64,000 nucleotides of DNA from Candidatus Babeliales bacterium (lineage in GTDB: Bacteria > Babelota > Babeliae > Babelales > JACPOV01). This document shows, piece by piece, positions 56,649 to 64,000 of the stretch. The notes beneath the pieces are model-generated. The model did not search any database, was not told where the DNA came from, and was given only the letters and a program-made list of their open reading frames with translations. How positions within the stretch are numbered: position 1 is the first letter of the stretch; each line of letters starts with the position of its first letter. Made by a program: the position numbers and the translations under genes. Location: the NCBI GenBank assembly GCA_040879965.1, contig JBBDJI010000011.1, positions 1-64,000 on the forward strand, written 5' to 3'.

Positions 56649-56754
56649 GTTTAAGCAATTTAAATATTTTATTTAAATGGATAATAATGAGAAAAATGTT
56701 ATTGTTTTTCGTACTGAATAATTTTATACATAATTTAAATTGATTGATATTTTT

Positions 56755-57984
56755 GTGAGAAATAAAACTTTTTTTATAACTACCGTTTTGAGTATTTCAT
56801 TATCGGTATTTTCAGTTTTTGGAATGGAACTTTTACATCAGCGATTTGATAGAAAAAATTTGCCTCTTTTAAAAAATATAATTAATCATTTATTAGCTAG
56901 TGGATGCCCAACTCCAAAAGAAAAAATAGGATTTATTGAATTTGCATTAAGCATTTTGGATCCAATTTTTGCCAAAAAAATTCTTAAATCAGATTTAAAA
57001 ATTATTAATGAAAAAAGTAAATATGGTTGTACTTTTTTACATTATCTTGTGAAGTATCCTGCTTTTTATAGCGAAAGTCTGACTTTAGATTTGTTAGAAA
57101 AAGGAGCAAATCCAAATATTCTTAATGATGAAGGTTATTCAGCATTGCAACAGGCTTTTATTAAAAATCAAAAAAAATATTCGCCATATATCCAAGAGAG
57201 TATTGATGTGTTTATGAATCATCCTTCTAATAATATTAATCAGCAAAGTAAAAATAAAAAAACATTATTGCACTATGCCATTATATATTCTGACGTGGAG
57301 ATTATTAAAAAAATATTAAAAAGAAATGCAAACACCAATCTTCAAGATGAAAATGGAAATACGGTATTACATTCTCTTGCGGAATATCCAATATCTATTT
57401 GTATGGCTATTGCAGCACAATTACTTGCGTTTGGCGCGGAGCCAAATGTTACTAACAATAATGGGCTTTCGCCATTATTGCTCATCTTGCAAGCAAAATA
57501 TCATTATAAATATCGATTGGAAGCGGTTGATTTAAAAAATAATCTCTTTTATCAAGATTTTTTTGATGAAACGCTGGATGTACTTATTAATAATCCCAAT
57601 ACTGATCTTGAAATAGCAAATCCTATGAATGGAAAAATAGCATTACATTATGCAGCAGAATTTGGTGACTTTAAAATACTGAGCAGATTGCTTAAGCCAG
57701 GTGTTAATATTGATATACTTGATAAGCAGGGAATGACGCCATTAAACTACGTGCGCAAAGAAAATAAAAATAAATCTCGCGAGAGAGACTATGCAATCTC
57801 TATTAAGTTATTGTCCGATTATACGCAACAAGATAATATTGAGTTAAAAAAGCCGCATTTAAATAACTATTTTTCTCGATTTTGCAAAGTAGGAAACCAT
57901 AAAGAAAAATTGAAAGACTTTGGCTTTGTGTTGCCGGGATCTTATTGTAATATTTTAGATTTTGTTTTAAATAAGAAAAAATAA
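56755..57984 (+). CDS. Secreted ankyrin-repeat protein
   Basis: 409 residues from GTG 56755; an in-frame TTG lies at 56740 and neither has a clear ribosome site. Signal-like start RNKTFFITTVLSISLSVFS. Five to six ankyrin units (CTFLHYLVKYPAFYSESLTL; KTLLHYAIIYSDVEIIKKIL; NTVLHSLAEYPISICMAIAA; KIALHYAAEFGDFKILSRLL). The closing 50 residues are unassigned. First of three ankyrin genes in a row. Confidence 0.78.
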   Translation: MRNKTFFITTVLSISLSVFSVFGMELLHQRFDRKNLPLLKNIINHLLASGCPTPKEKIGFIEFALSILDPIFAKKILKSDLKIINEKSKYGCTFLHYLVKYPAFYSESLTLDLLEKGANPNILNDEGYSALQQAFIKNQKKYSPYIQESIDVFMNHPSNNINQQSKNKKTLLHYAIIYSDVEIIKKILKRNANTNLQDENGNTVLHSLAEYPISICMAIAAQLLAFGAEPNVTNNNGLSPLLLILQAKYHYKYRLEAVDLKNNLFYQDFFDETLDVLINNPNTDLEIANPMNGKIALHYAAEFGDFKILSRLLKPGVNIDILDKQGMTPLNYVRKENKNKSRERDYAISIKLLSDYTQQDNIELKKPHLNNYFSRFCKVGNHKEKLKDFGFVLPGSYCNILDFVLNKKK

Positions 57985-58190
57985 AGCAAGAGATCTACCC
58001 CTGCCTAAAAATATATTAAAGGCTTTTTTTAGCTGTTTTTTTCGGTGATAGTTTTACTTAGGAATTTATCAGTTTTAAGAAAAAAATTCCTTATTTTTTG
58101 ATTTTATTCAATTTGACAATATTGAATAAAAATGCCATAATTAGGGGAATAAGTTAATTTGTTAGTCAATTTTTGAATGGATATTATATT

Positions 58191-60269
58191 ATGAAAATCA
58201 AATCAATATTGCGGAATATTTTTCTAATTTCAAGTATTTTTTTTCTTAATGGTTCTATAAATATTTATGCAATGGGTTCTAATTCTTCTTCGGACAGTGA
58301 AGATAATTCATCTTATTCTTATATATCATCAGAAAGTGACCAAGAGCTTGGATATGAGAGTGCAGGAAGTGATTATTATGCCAGAGCCTTATTACCATTG
58401 CATACAGCGGTAAGAAATAGTTCTGTAAAACGTGTAAAAAACTTACTAAAAGAAGTTGTTGATATTGATTTTCGTGATAGTAAGGGGAAAACTCCTTTAC
58501 ATCATATATGGGATGGAAATTTTAATGTTTATATCGCCAATGAATTAATTGAAAAACAAGCAAACGTTAATGCTCTAGATAATAAAAATAGAACAGTTTT
58601 GCATCTTATCGCTAAACATACCCCCAAGGTTAAAAATTCTGAAAAGTTACTACAAGCACTTTTGGAAAAAAAAGTAAATGTAAATGTGCAAGATAATGAC
58701 GGCAATACGTCATTACATATTTTGTTAAAGAAAATAAAACAACAAGGAAAATTTTCATATAATAAAAACGAAAAGACTAATTTGCAAATTGATAATTTTT
58801 TATCTTATGGTTTAGATCTGAAGACACTTGCTTTGCAAAATAATGATGGACAAACTCCACTCGATATAATATTTAAAAAATTGTTAAGTTATCAAGACGG
58901 CACAACTGAAACTATACAAAAATGGATTAGGTTATTCGGTTTACATGTTAAAGATTCTGATGGTAAAACTATCTTGCATTACATTCCTTCATATGACCAG
59001 GAAGTTGACTCTTGGATAGATTTTCTTAAAAAAAATATTAAGCAAATAGAAGAAAAAAATATTTTATTTATAAAAGATAATGATGGAAAAACCTGTTTGC
59101 ATTATATATGCCAAGCAAAAAATTCCGAAATCTATTCATTTATTAAATTGATTTTTGCTCGTCTATTACAAAATAATTTTGCACAAGCTCAAGATTTAAT
59201 AAATGTACAAGATAACCAAGGGAAAACTGCTTTAGATTATTTAATATCCAATGATTCATTCCATCAATATTTACTCGAAATATTAGAATTGTTTGAAAGC
59301 AAAGGATTAAAAATAAAAAGTTGCTTTCAACAAGGTCAGCATTTGTTGGCATCATATATTGGTAATTACCAGATTATAAAACCAAATGTTATTATTAAAA
59401 TTAAACAGCTGGCTCAAAAAGAAGGTTGTTGGATTAATTTTAAATTAGCAGAGAAGTTATATGAAAATAAAGGTTCTTTTGATCCTGGGATTTATGATTT
59501 ATTAATTTCTAAAGAATTAGTAATTTATCAGAAACCAACTCAAAATTTATCAGAACATTTTAATAATAATAATAATTTTCATTTTGAACAAATGTATCAA
59601 AAAATTACAAATATGAGCAATTGCTATGAAAAGTTAAGCGTGCAGTTAACGCAAATAGCTCTTCAAAAAAATAAAACGATTGATAATAGTGAAATAAATA
59701 ATATCTTAAATTCTATAAGCGTTGCTTTAGAAAAACAGGGCAGTATGCTTAATGATATTGCAATCCAAAGTAAAGAAGAACATATCAAAAATACTTTACG
59801 TGATATTGTAAAAGAAACAAGAAAAGTTAAAATAACAAATCTAAATGAGCTCTATCGAGAAAATGAAAGATATCGTTCTGATATTAATAATGTGATATCT
59901 GAAGTGATGAAAAAACAAAATGGTATTGTTAGTCTTTTAAATTCATTTGATACAAAGAATAATGAATTAAAAGAGACGATAATCAATAGTATTGAAACAA
60001 ATCATGAAAAATTAAACAAAATCTTTGAAGATATAAAATCTATGAATGAGCAAACCAAATTAAATGATTTTTTGCAAAAACAAGATGAGCAATTCAAGAC
60101 TGTTTTTACAAAATTAAATGATCTTGAAAAGAAACTTGAAGAAAAAACAAATTATTCATATTTCAAATCAGTACAGCAATTTGTAAAAAAACCAGTTGTT
60201 TGGGGTTTCGGCCTTGGGTTAGCAACAGTTGGTTGGCTTGGATGGCGATATTTAACACAAAGAGCATAA
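58191..60269 (+). CDS. Ankyrin/coiled-coil protein with C-terminal membrane anchor
   Basis: 692 residues from ATG 58191, start of the signal sequence (MKIKSILRNIFLISSIFFLN); a TTG 6 codons upstream is less likely. A Ser/Asp/Glu-rich spacer (about 32-65) precedes five or more ankyrin units (KTPLHHIWDGNFNVYIANEL; RTVLHLIAKHTPK; NTSLHILLKKI). A coiled-coil region spans about 440-655. Near the end a membrane segment (VVWGFGLGLATVGWLGW) is followed by RYLTQRA. Signal plus tail anchor is compatible with a secreted protein that inserts in a membrane. Confidence 0.8.
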   Translation: MKIKSILRNIFLISSIFFLNGSINIYAMGSNSSSDSEDNSSYSYISSESDQELGYESAGSDYYARALLPLHTAVRNSSVKRVKNLLKEVVDIDFRDSKGKTPLHHIWDGNFNVYIANELIEKQANVNALDNKNRTVLHLIAKHTPKVKNSEKLLQALLEKKVNVNVQDNDGNTSLHILLKKIKQQGKFSYNKNEKTNLQIDNFLSYGLDLKTLALQNNDGQTPLDIIFKKLLSYQDGTTETIQKWIRLFGLHVKDSDGKTILHYIPSYDQEVDSWIDFLKKNIKQIEEKNILFIKDNDGKTCLHYICQAKNSEIYSFIKLIFARLLQNNFAQAQDLINVQDNQGKTALDYLISNDSFHQYLLEILELFESKGLKIKSCFQQGQHLLASYIGNYQIIKPNVIIKIKQLAQKEGCWINFKLAEKLYENKGSFDPGIYDLLISKELVIYQKPTQNLSEHFNNNNNFHFEQMYQKITNMSNCYEKLSVQLTQIALQKNKTIDNSEINNILNSISVALEKQGSMLNDIAIQSKEEHIKNTLRDIVKETRKVKITNLNELYRENERYRSDINNVISEVMKKQNGIVSLLNSFDTKNNELKETIINSIETNHEKLNKIFEDIKSMNEQTKLNDFLQKQDEQFKTVFTKLNDLEKKLEEKTNYSYFKSVQQFVKKPVVWGFGLGLATVGWLGWRYLTQRA

Positions 60270-60294
60270 GTATTTGCTTTATAAATTCTTTTCA

Positions 60295-60328
60295 TTGAGC
60301 AAGGTATTTTGCCTTGCTCAATTTTTTT
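60295..60328 (+). terminator. Rho-independent terminator
   Basis: TTGAGCAAGG (60295-60304) pairs perfectly with CCTTGCTCAA (60312-60321), loop TATTTTG, followed by seven T. It ends the ankyrin/coiled-coil gene. Confidence 0.88.
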
Positions 60329-60391
60329 CTTAAAATAACTTACAATATAATCATAATTTATTTCTAAAAAATAAAACTGGGTGCTTACTTC

Positions 60392-61363
60392 ATGTTAAAA
60401 ATATTTTTAATATTTTTTATCTTTTGTTCCCCACTTTTTTCTATGTATGACATTGATTCAAGAATTGAGCAACTACTTTTAAGTCATTTATCAAGTATAG
60501 ATGAAACACGCAATATGCTTAGATCTATTGAGTATACCCAATTGCAAAAACAAATAGATTCTTGGCATACTAATAATAAAAAAACAGATTTATTGAAAAA
60601 AGTATTTAAATTAAGAGAGGTTAGGTTAATTCGCAATATAATAAGGAAAGAGCCACGCCTTTTTGATGAATATGGCAATACATTGCTTTATTATTTAATT
60701 GAAACTCCCATGATAATAAATCATAGTCTTGCACAATGGCTTTTGACCGAAGGTATTGATTCAAACGTATATAATCGATTTGGATATACTGCTTTACATT
60801 ATGCAATCATCGAAAAAGATCTAAAAATTGGTTATGAGAACTTAGTACAAGATGTTATCGATATATTAGTTCAAAATAAAGATACTAATCTCAATAATCC
60901 TACACAAAAATTAGCACAAACGCCTTTGCATCTTGCGGTGCAAGAAAAGAATGCGAATCTGATTCATACATTACTTGATAAAAAAGTGTTAGTGGATCAA
61001 AAAGATAGAAATGGCAAAACACCATTACGTTATTTAGTTGATTTAGAAAATACATCGACACAAGAGATAATTTCTTTTATAGAACTTTTTTTGCACTGTG
61101 GTGCCAATATACATAGCAAAGATAATGAAAATCGAACAATTTTAGATTCGCTAGTTTATAAATGGAATAATAATCTTATAAAATTTTTTCTCAAAAAAAC
61201 GAATATTTCATTACAAGAATGTTTTAATAATGGCAAACAACTTTTGTTTCAATATTTATGGAATAATCCACAGGTTGATCAAGAAATTGTTACCTTATTA
61301 TTTGAAAAAGCTCAGCAAGAAAAAATAGCTTTTGATGATCCATTTTGCAATCAAGTGAATTAA
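60392..61363 (+). CDS. Secreted ankyrin-repeat protein
   Basis: 323 residues. Signal peptide MLKIFLIFFIFCSPLFS. Ankyrin units: NTLLYYLIETPMIINHSLAQ, YTALHYAIIEKD, QTPLHLAVQEKNANLIHTLL and KTPLRYLVDLENTSTQ. The order of parts resembles the gene at 58191 (both have a segment near the end of the form LQECFNNGKQLLFQYL / IKSCFQQGQHLLASYI), so they share ancestry. It lacks the coiled coil and tail anchor. It converges with the barrel gene at 61384. Confidence 0.8.
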   Translation: MLKIFLIFFIFCSPLFSMYDIDSRIEQLLLSHLSSIDETRNMLRSIEYTQLQKQIDSWHTNNKKTDLLKKVFKLREVRLIRNIIRKEPRLFDEYGNTLLYYLIETPMIINHSLAQWLLTEGIDSNVYNRFGYTALHYAIIEKDLKIGYENLVQDVIDILVQNKDTNLNNPTQKLAQTPLHLAVQEKNANLIHTLLDKKVLVDQKDRNGKTPLRYLVDLENTSTQEIISFIELFLHCGANIHSKDNENRTILDSLVYKWNNNLIKFFLKKTNISLQECFNNGKQLLFQYLWNNPQVDQEIVTLLFEKAQQEKIAFDDPFCNQVN

Positions 61364-61383
61364 ATATTCTTATTCTTAATAAT

Positions 61384-62880
61384 CTAAAATGTACCGCCAA
61401 TTTTTCCCCAAAGGCCCCAGTTTTGGAGTATGGTATTATTTTGCGGAATTTCGACAAAACCGCCAAGACCCCAAAATAAAGCAAATGTACATTGATCATG
61501 AACGATACCGAGTGCGCAGTGAATACGATGCGCAAGGCCTGCTCTTGCAGCACCAGAACGTAAATCAAGATCTCGTTCACGGATAGGAACAAAGGTTGGT
61601 TGATTACTGCTATTTAAATCGTTAGGAGCACGATTGGCTATAGTACTTTCACTCGCCGTGGCGCCAATATTAGTGCCAGGTACTAATGCTCCATCACCAG
61701 CAATGCCATAATCTTCAGGAAATGGATGCGGTAATTCAAGAAGTTCATCACCATGAGCCCAAAAACTATAACCAATTTCGAATTCACACCACTTTACTTG
61801 TATTCGTAAACCTGCTGATAAATCGACAAAATTAAACGGTTGTACTTTTACGCATGGTGATAACACATTAATAGCAGGTATATTCATTGTGCCGTCCCGT
61901 TTATTTAAAAGTAGATAGCGACTCCATGGTTTAAAACGCAAGTTTAATGAACGCCGTTGAAAATTACGCAAAAAAAATAAATTTTCGACATTAAAAAATA
62001 ATGCAACTAATTTACAGTCAACATCGCGATTGAGTGGTAATTGGAAGTGAACACCAGATCCAAAACCAAAATGGCGATTATGTCCTAAAAAAGGATCAAA
62101 CATATAAGTAGGGTCTTGGTGTTTAGCTGTAGGAAAAATAACTGAACTATAACCACCAATTTGAAAACCATCACGAGCCATAAGAGTGGCTCCCAATTTA
62201 AATTGTAATTCAGATACTGATTTGTTTTCTCGTTTACGGTTTGCTATTTTCCCGAATCGCATATTTGTTCTATTAAATGCAGCAATAATGTCTTTAGGTG
62301 AATTTTGTGAAGGGCCAGATATAAGTAATTGTGAAGGCTGCAAAGTATTTTCTACTATTTGAAAAGCAAATGCCGCGCCAACCCATAATGAGGCGAATAA
62401 ATCTCTGATCGAGAATTTTTTTAAATCCTGATTGAGTTCAAACCAAATACCAAATTGTTTTTGTTTTGGATTAAGTGAAAAAGTGCCAACAAAATCATTT
62501 GGTAGTTGAAGCCATTCGGCACGCACATCACGAAGATTGGGTGCCGGAGCCATATCACCTTTAAAAACTAAAGTATTTTTTTGATTAATTAAAAAATATC
62601 GTGCGACTGGTGCATTACTAAATGATTGTTGATACATCGGCATTATTTGAAAGCTATGCATTAAGCAGCCAATTTTTTCGTACACTGCATCATGCCAATA
62701 AGAAGAAAGTTGGGCTGCGATATTTTGAAAAATTGGGCGATAAAATAAGAATGACTGTGCCGTTTTTTCTACACGACGGTCAATTGGTGCGGTTTTAAAT
62801 AATGGAAATCCAATTGGCGGATCAGCATGCAAAAAAGTAATCATAAAAATGAGTAATAATGATACGAGCAATTTTTTCAT
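61384..62880 (-). CDS. Predicted outer-membrane beta-barrel protein
   Basis: 498 residues from ATG 62880, which starts a signal peptide (MKKLLVSLLLIFMITFLHA) and follows AAAGGATC; the frame opens 24 codons earlier. The body is full of strand-like aromatic stretches (FGIWFELNQDLKKFSI; WCEFEIGYSFWAHG; CTFALFWGLGGFVEI) and ends in LWGKIGGTF, a terminal Phe typical of barrel proteins recognised by the BAM machinery. Similar in size and style to the protein at 30833. Likely a clade-specific porin or surface protein. Confidence 0.65.
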   Translation of the reverse strand: MKKLLVSLLLIFMITFLHADPPIGFPLFKTAPIDRRVEKTAQSFLFYRPIFQNIAAQLSSYWHDAVYEKIGCLMHSFQIMPMYQQSFSNAPVARYFLINQKNTLVFKGDMAPAPNLRDVRAEWLQLPNDFVGTFSLNPKQKQFGIWFELNQDLKKFSIRDLFASLWVGAAFAFQIVENTLQPSQLLISGPSQNSPKDIIAAFNRTNMRFGKIANRKRENKSVSELQFKLGATLMARDGFQIGGYSSVIFPTAKHQDPTYMFDPFLGHNRHFGFGSGVHFQLPLNRDVDCKLVALFFNVENLFFLRNFQRRSLNLRFKPWSRYLLLNKRDGTMNIPAINVLSPCVKVQPFNFVDLSAGLRIQVKWCEFEIGYSFWAHGDELLELPHPFPEDYGIAGDGALVPGTNIGATASESTIANRAPNDLNSSNQPTFVPIRERDLDLRSGAARAGLAHRIHCALGIVHDQCTFALFWGLGGFVEIPQNNTILQNWGLWGKIGGTF

Positions 62881-63021
62881 GCAAAGATCCTTTTTTGAAA
62901 ATAGCAAAAGCAGTAAAAGTGTAAGGTAGGTTGGCAATAAAAACAAGCACATAAGCGATTTTATTGTGTTATTAAGATAAATTTTTATATATTTTGAAAA
63001 ATTAGATATCCAAGGAGACTG

Positions 63022-64000
63022 ATGAAAAAATTATTTTTCTTGATTCCTTTTTTGCTTTTACAAAATTGTATTGCTGATTTTCGTGAATTAGTAATTTTAT
63101 TAGATTGGGCTAATGAGCGTATCGAACGCGATTTAGATAATTTAAATATTGTGCAAAATCTTAAATCATTTGGGCCAGTAAGCAATTCGTTAACTTCAGC
63201 AATACTTCAAAAAATACCGATATTAACAACTGCAACATTATGGAAAAATTTTGTATTAAGAAAACAAATTTTTAATGATTTTGTTACTGATGACTTATCA
63301 ATTTTAATTAAAAAATATCAAGGCAAATTTAAACAGTTTGCCACTGAGGAGGATATAAAAACATTTGCTGAATATTGTAAACTTAGAAAAGCAAAAAAAG
63401 AGGAACAAATTCCAGTAGAACAGCAAGGACGATTAAATAGTTATTTTCGGTGTTATCAGATTCAATTTCTTTCTAGCCAATGGCGTGTAGAAAAATTTAA
63501 TAATTATTTTTATTTGTTACTTCCATTGGAATATCTTGAAAACTTAAAAAAACCGGGTTCTTTTGCTATTGCACAAAAGAACTTTTTAACATCGTTATCA
63601 GATGATGAACTTTTGCTTGGCTTAAAAAAGGGAGTAATAATCGAAAATCCCCTTCTTAATTCAATTGAAACACCATTAAAATTAAAGTTAGGAACAGAAT
63701 TTGAAGTAATACTTCCGCAGTTATTTATTACTGGTAATGATCTCCAAGATAAAGATGGTAATAGCAAAAAAACAGAACAAAATAAATTGCAATATCTTCA
63801 TGAATGGCTCTTTTATCTTGTAGGACATGGAGCACCTATCAAAGAGGGAAAACCAGGAATTATTGCAGGATTATTTACATCATATTTTAAAAGAGTTTTG
63901 GCATTTTTTAATAATCAAATTGAAACTAAGTTATTATTGTATGTTTCTTGTTTTGTTGGTGGAAAACATTTACTGGCGCCGTATGAACATTCTTGGTTCT
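63022..64000 (+). CDS. Secreted caspase-like (clan CD) cysteine peptidase, 5' part
   Basis: At least 326 codons with no stop before the window edge. AAGGAG lies 5 bases before the ATG. Signal sequence MKKLFFLIPFLLLQNC, whose Cys could be a lipobox or just precede a cleavage site. Residues 20-220 are unassigned. Residues 262-275 read WLFYLVGHGAP and 304-316 read KLLLYVSCFVGGK. A hydrophobic strand followed by G-H-G, then a second strand followed by S-C-x-x-G-G, is the catalytic His/Cys dyad layout of caspase/clostripain-like peptidases (H269, C310). The call rests on these two motifs. Confidence 0.6.
   Translation, partial: MKKLFFLIPFLLLQNCIADFRELVILLDWANERIERDLDNLNIVQNLKSFGPVSNSLTSAILQKIPILTTATLWKNFVLRKQIFNDFVTDDLSILIKKYQGKFKQFATEEDIKTFAEYCKLRKAKKEEQIPVEQQGRLNSYFRCYQIQFLSSQWRVEKFNNYFYLLLPLEYLENLKKPGSFAIAQKNFLTSLSDDELLLGLKKGVIIENPLLNSIETPLKLKLGTEFEVILPQLFITGNDLQDKDGNSKKTEQNKLQYLHEWLFYLVGHGAPIKEGKPGIIAGLFTSYFKRVLAFFNNQIETKLLLYVSCFVGGKHLLAPYEHSWF

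Overview
This AT-rich window (roughly one third G+C by eye) looks like chromosome of a small, host-dependent Gram-negative-type bacterium. The best fit is a member of Dependentiae/TM6 (Babeliae), inferred from the mixture of features rather than from any marker search. Many small genes begin with a cleavable signal peptide. There are six secreted ankyrin-repeat proteins, a secreted Skp1/BTB-like plus WD40 protein, a secreted F-box-like protein, exported glycosyltransferases, an exported HD phosphohydrolase and several predicted beta-barrel outer-membrane proteins. These sit among ordinary housekeeping genes: leuS, uvrB, recD2, groES-groEL, rpe, a transaldolase-family gene, part of an F-type ATP synthase cluster, a deoxynucleoside kinase and an M3 peptidase.

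Layout. 1-800: a gene end and an IS200-type insertion sequence whose tnpA reading frame is shifted near its start. 1000-8000: outer-membrane and inner-membrane proteins, a Nudix hydrolase, two tandem exported glycosyltransferases and two tandem ankyrin proteins. 8200-16250: leuS, exported HD protein, transaldolase, glycosyltransferase, DUF1653 protein and uvrB. 16250-26700: Skp1-like/WD40 protein, M3 peptidase, two small secreted proteins, a RecO-like protein and a very large MscS channel. 26700-32400 (minus strand): an outer-membrane barrel, a lipoprotein, recD2, a degenerate N-acetylmuramoyl-L-alanine amidase and a GerMN-like protein, packed as one run. 32600-37500: deoxynucleoside kinase, then atpE-two b-like genes-atpH-atpA, ending in two secreted paralogues where atpG would usually be. 

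37500-43940 is the accessory region. A tRNA-Arg(UCU) is followed directly by a GIY-YIG nuclease gene between two ~148-bp direct repeats. Next come a deleted DUF5674 gene, a 1128-residue nuclease-helicase with seven helicase-associated repeats, a small membrane protein, and a decayed second GIY-YIG unit. 43940-54300 holds the F-box-like protein, a DUF305/SodC divergent pair, an RGG/tryptophan-rich secreted protein with a small coiled-coil partner, an ankyrin protein, a secreted phospholipase-D-like protein, rpe, a VOC protein, and three paralogues with an invariant C-x4-C-x3-C-x2-C motif. 54600-64000 holds groESL, three ankyrin proteins, a second large beta-barrel protein and the start of a secreted caspase-like (clan CD) peptidase that runs off the window.

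How the parts work together: the secreted ankyrin, Skp1-like/WD40, F-box-like, glycosyltransferase, HD, PLD-like and caspase-like proteins read as a host-interaction repertoire. The c subunit of the ATP synthase carries the residues of a sodium-binding site. The tRNA-adjacent region reads as a hotspot for a small repeat-flanked GIY-YIG element and a candidate single-gene or two-gene defence system. Functions are inferred from motifs read by eye; no database search was run.
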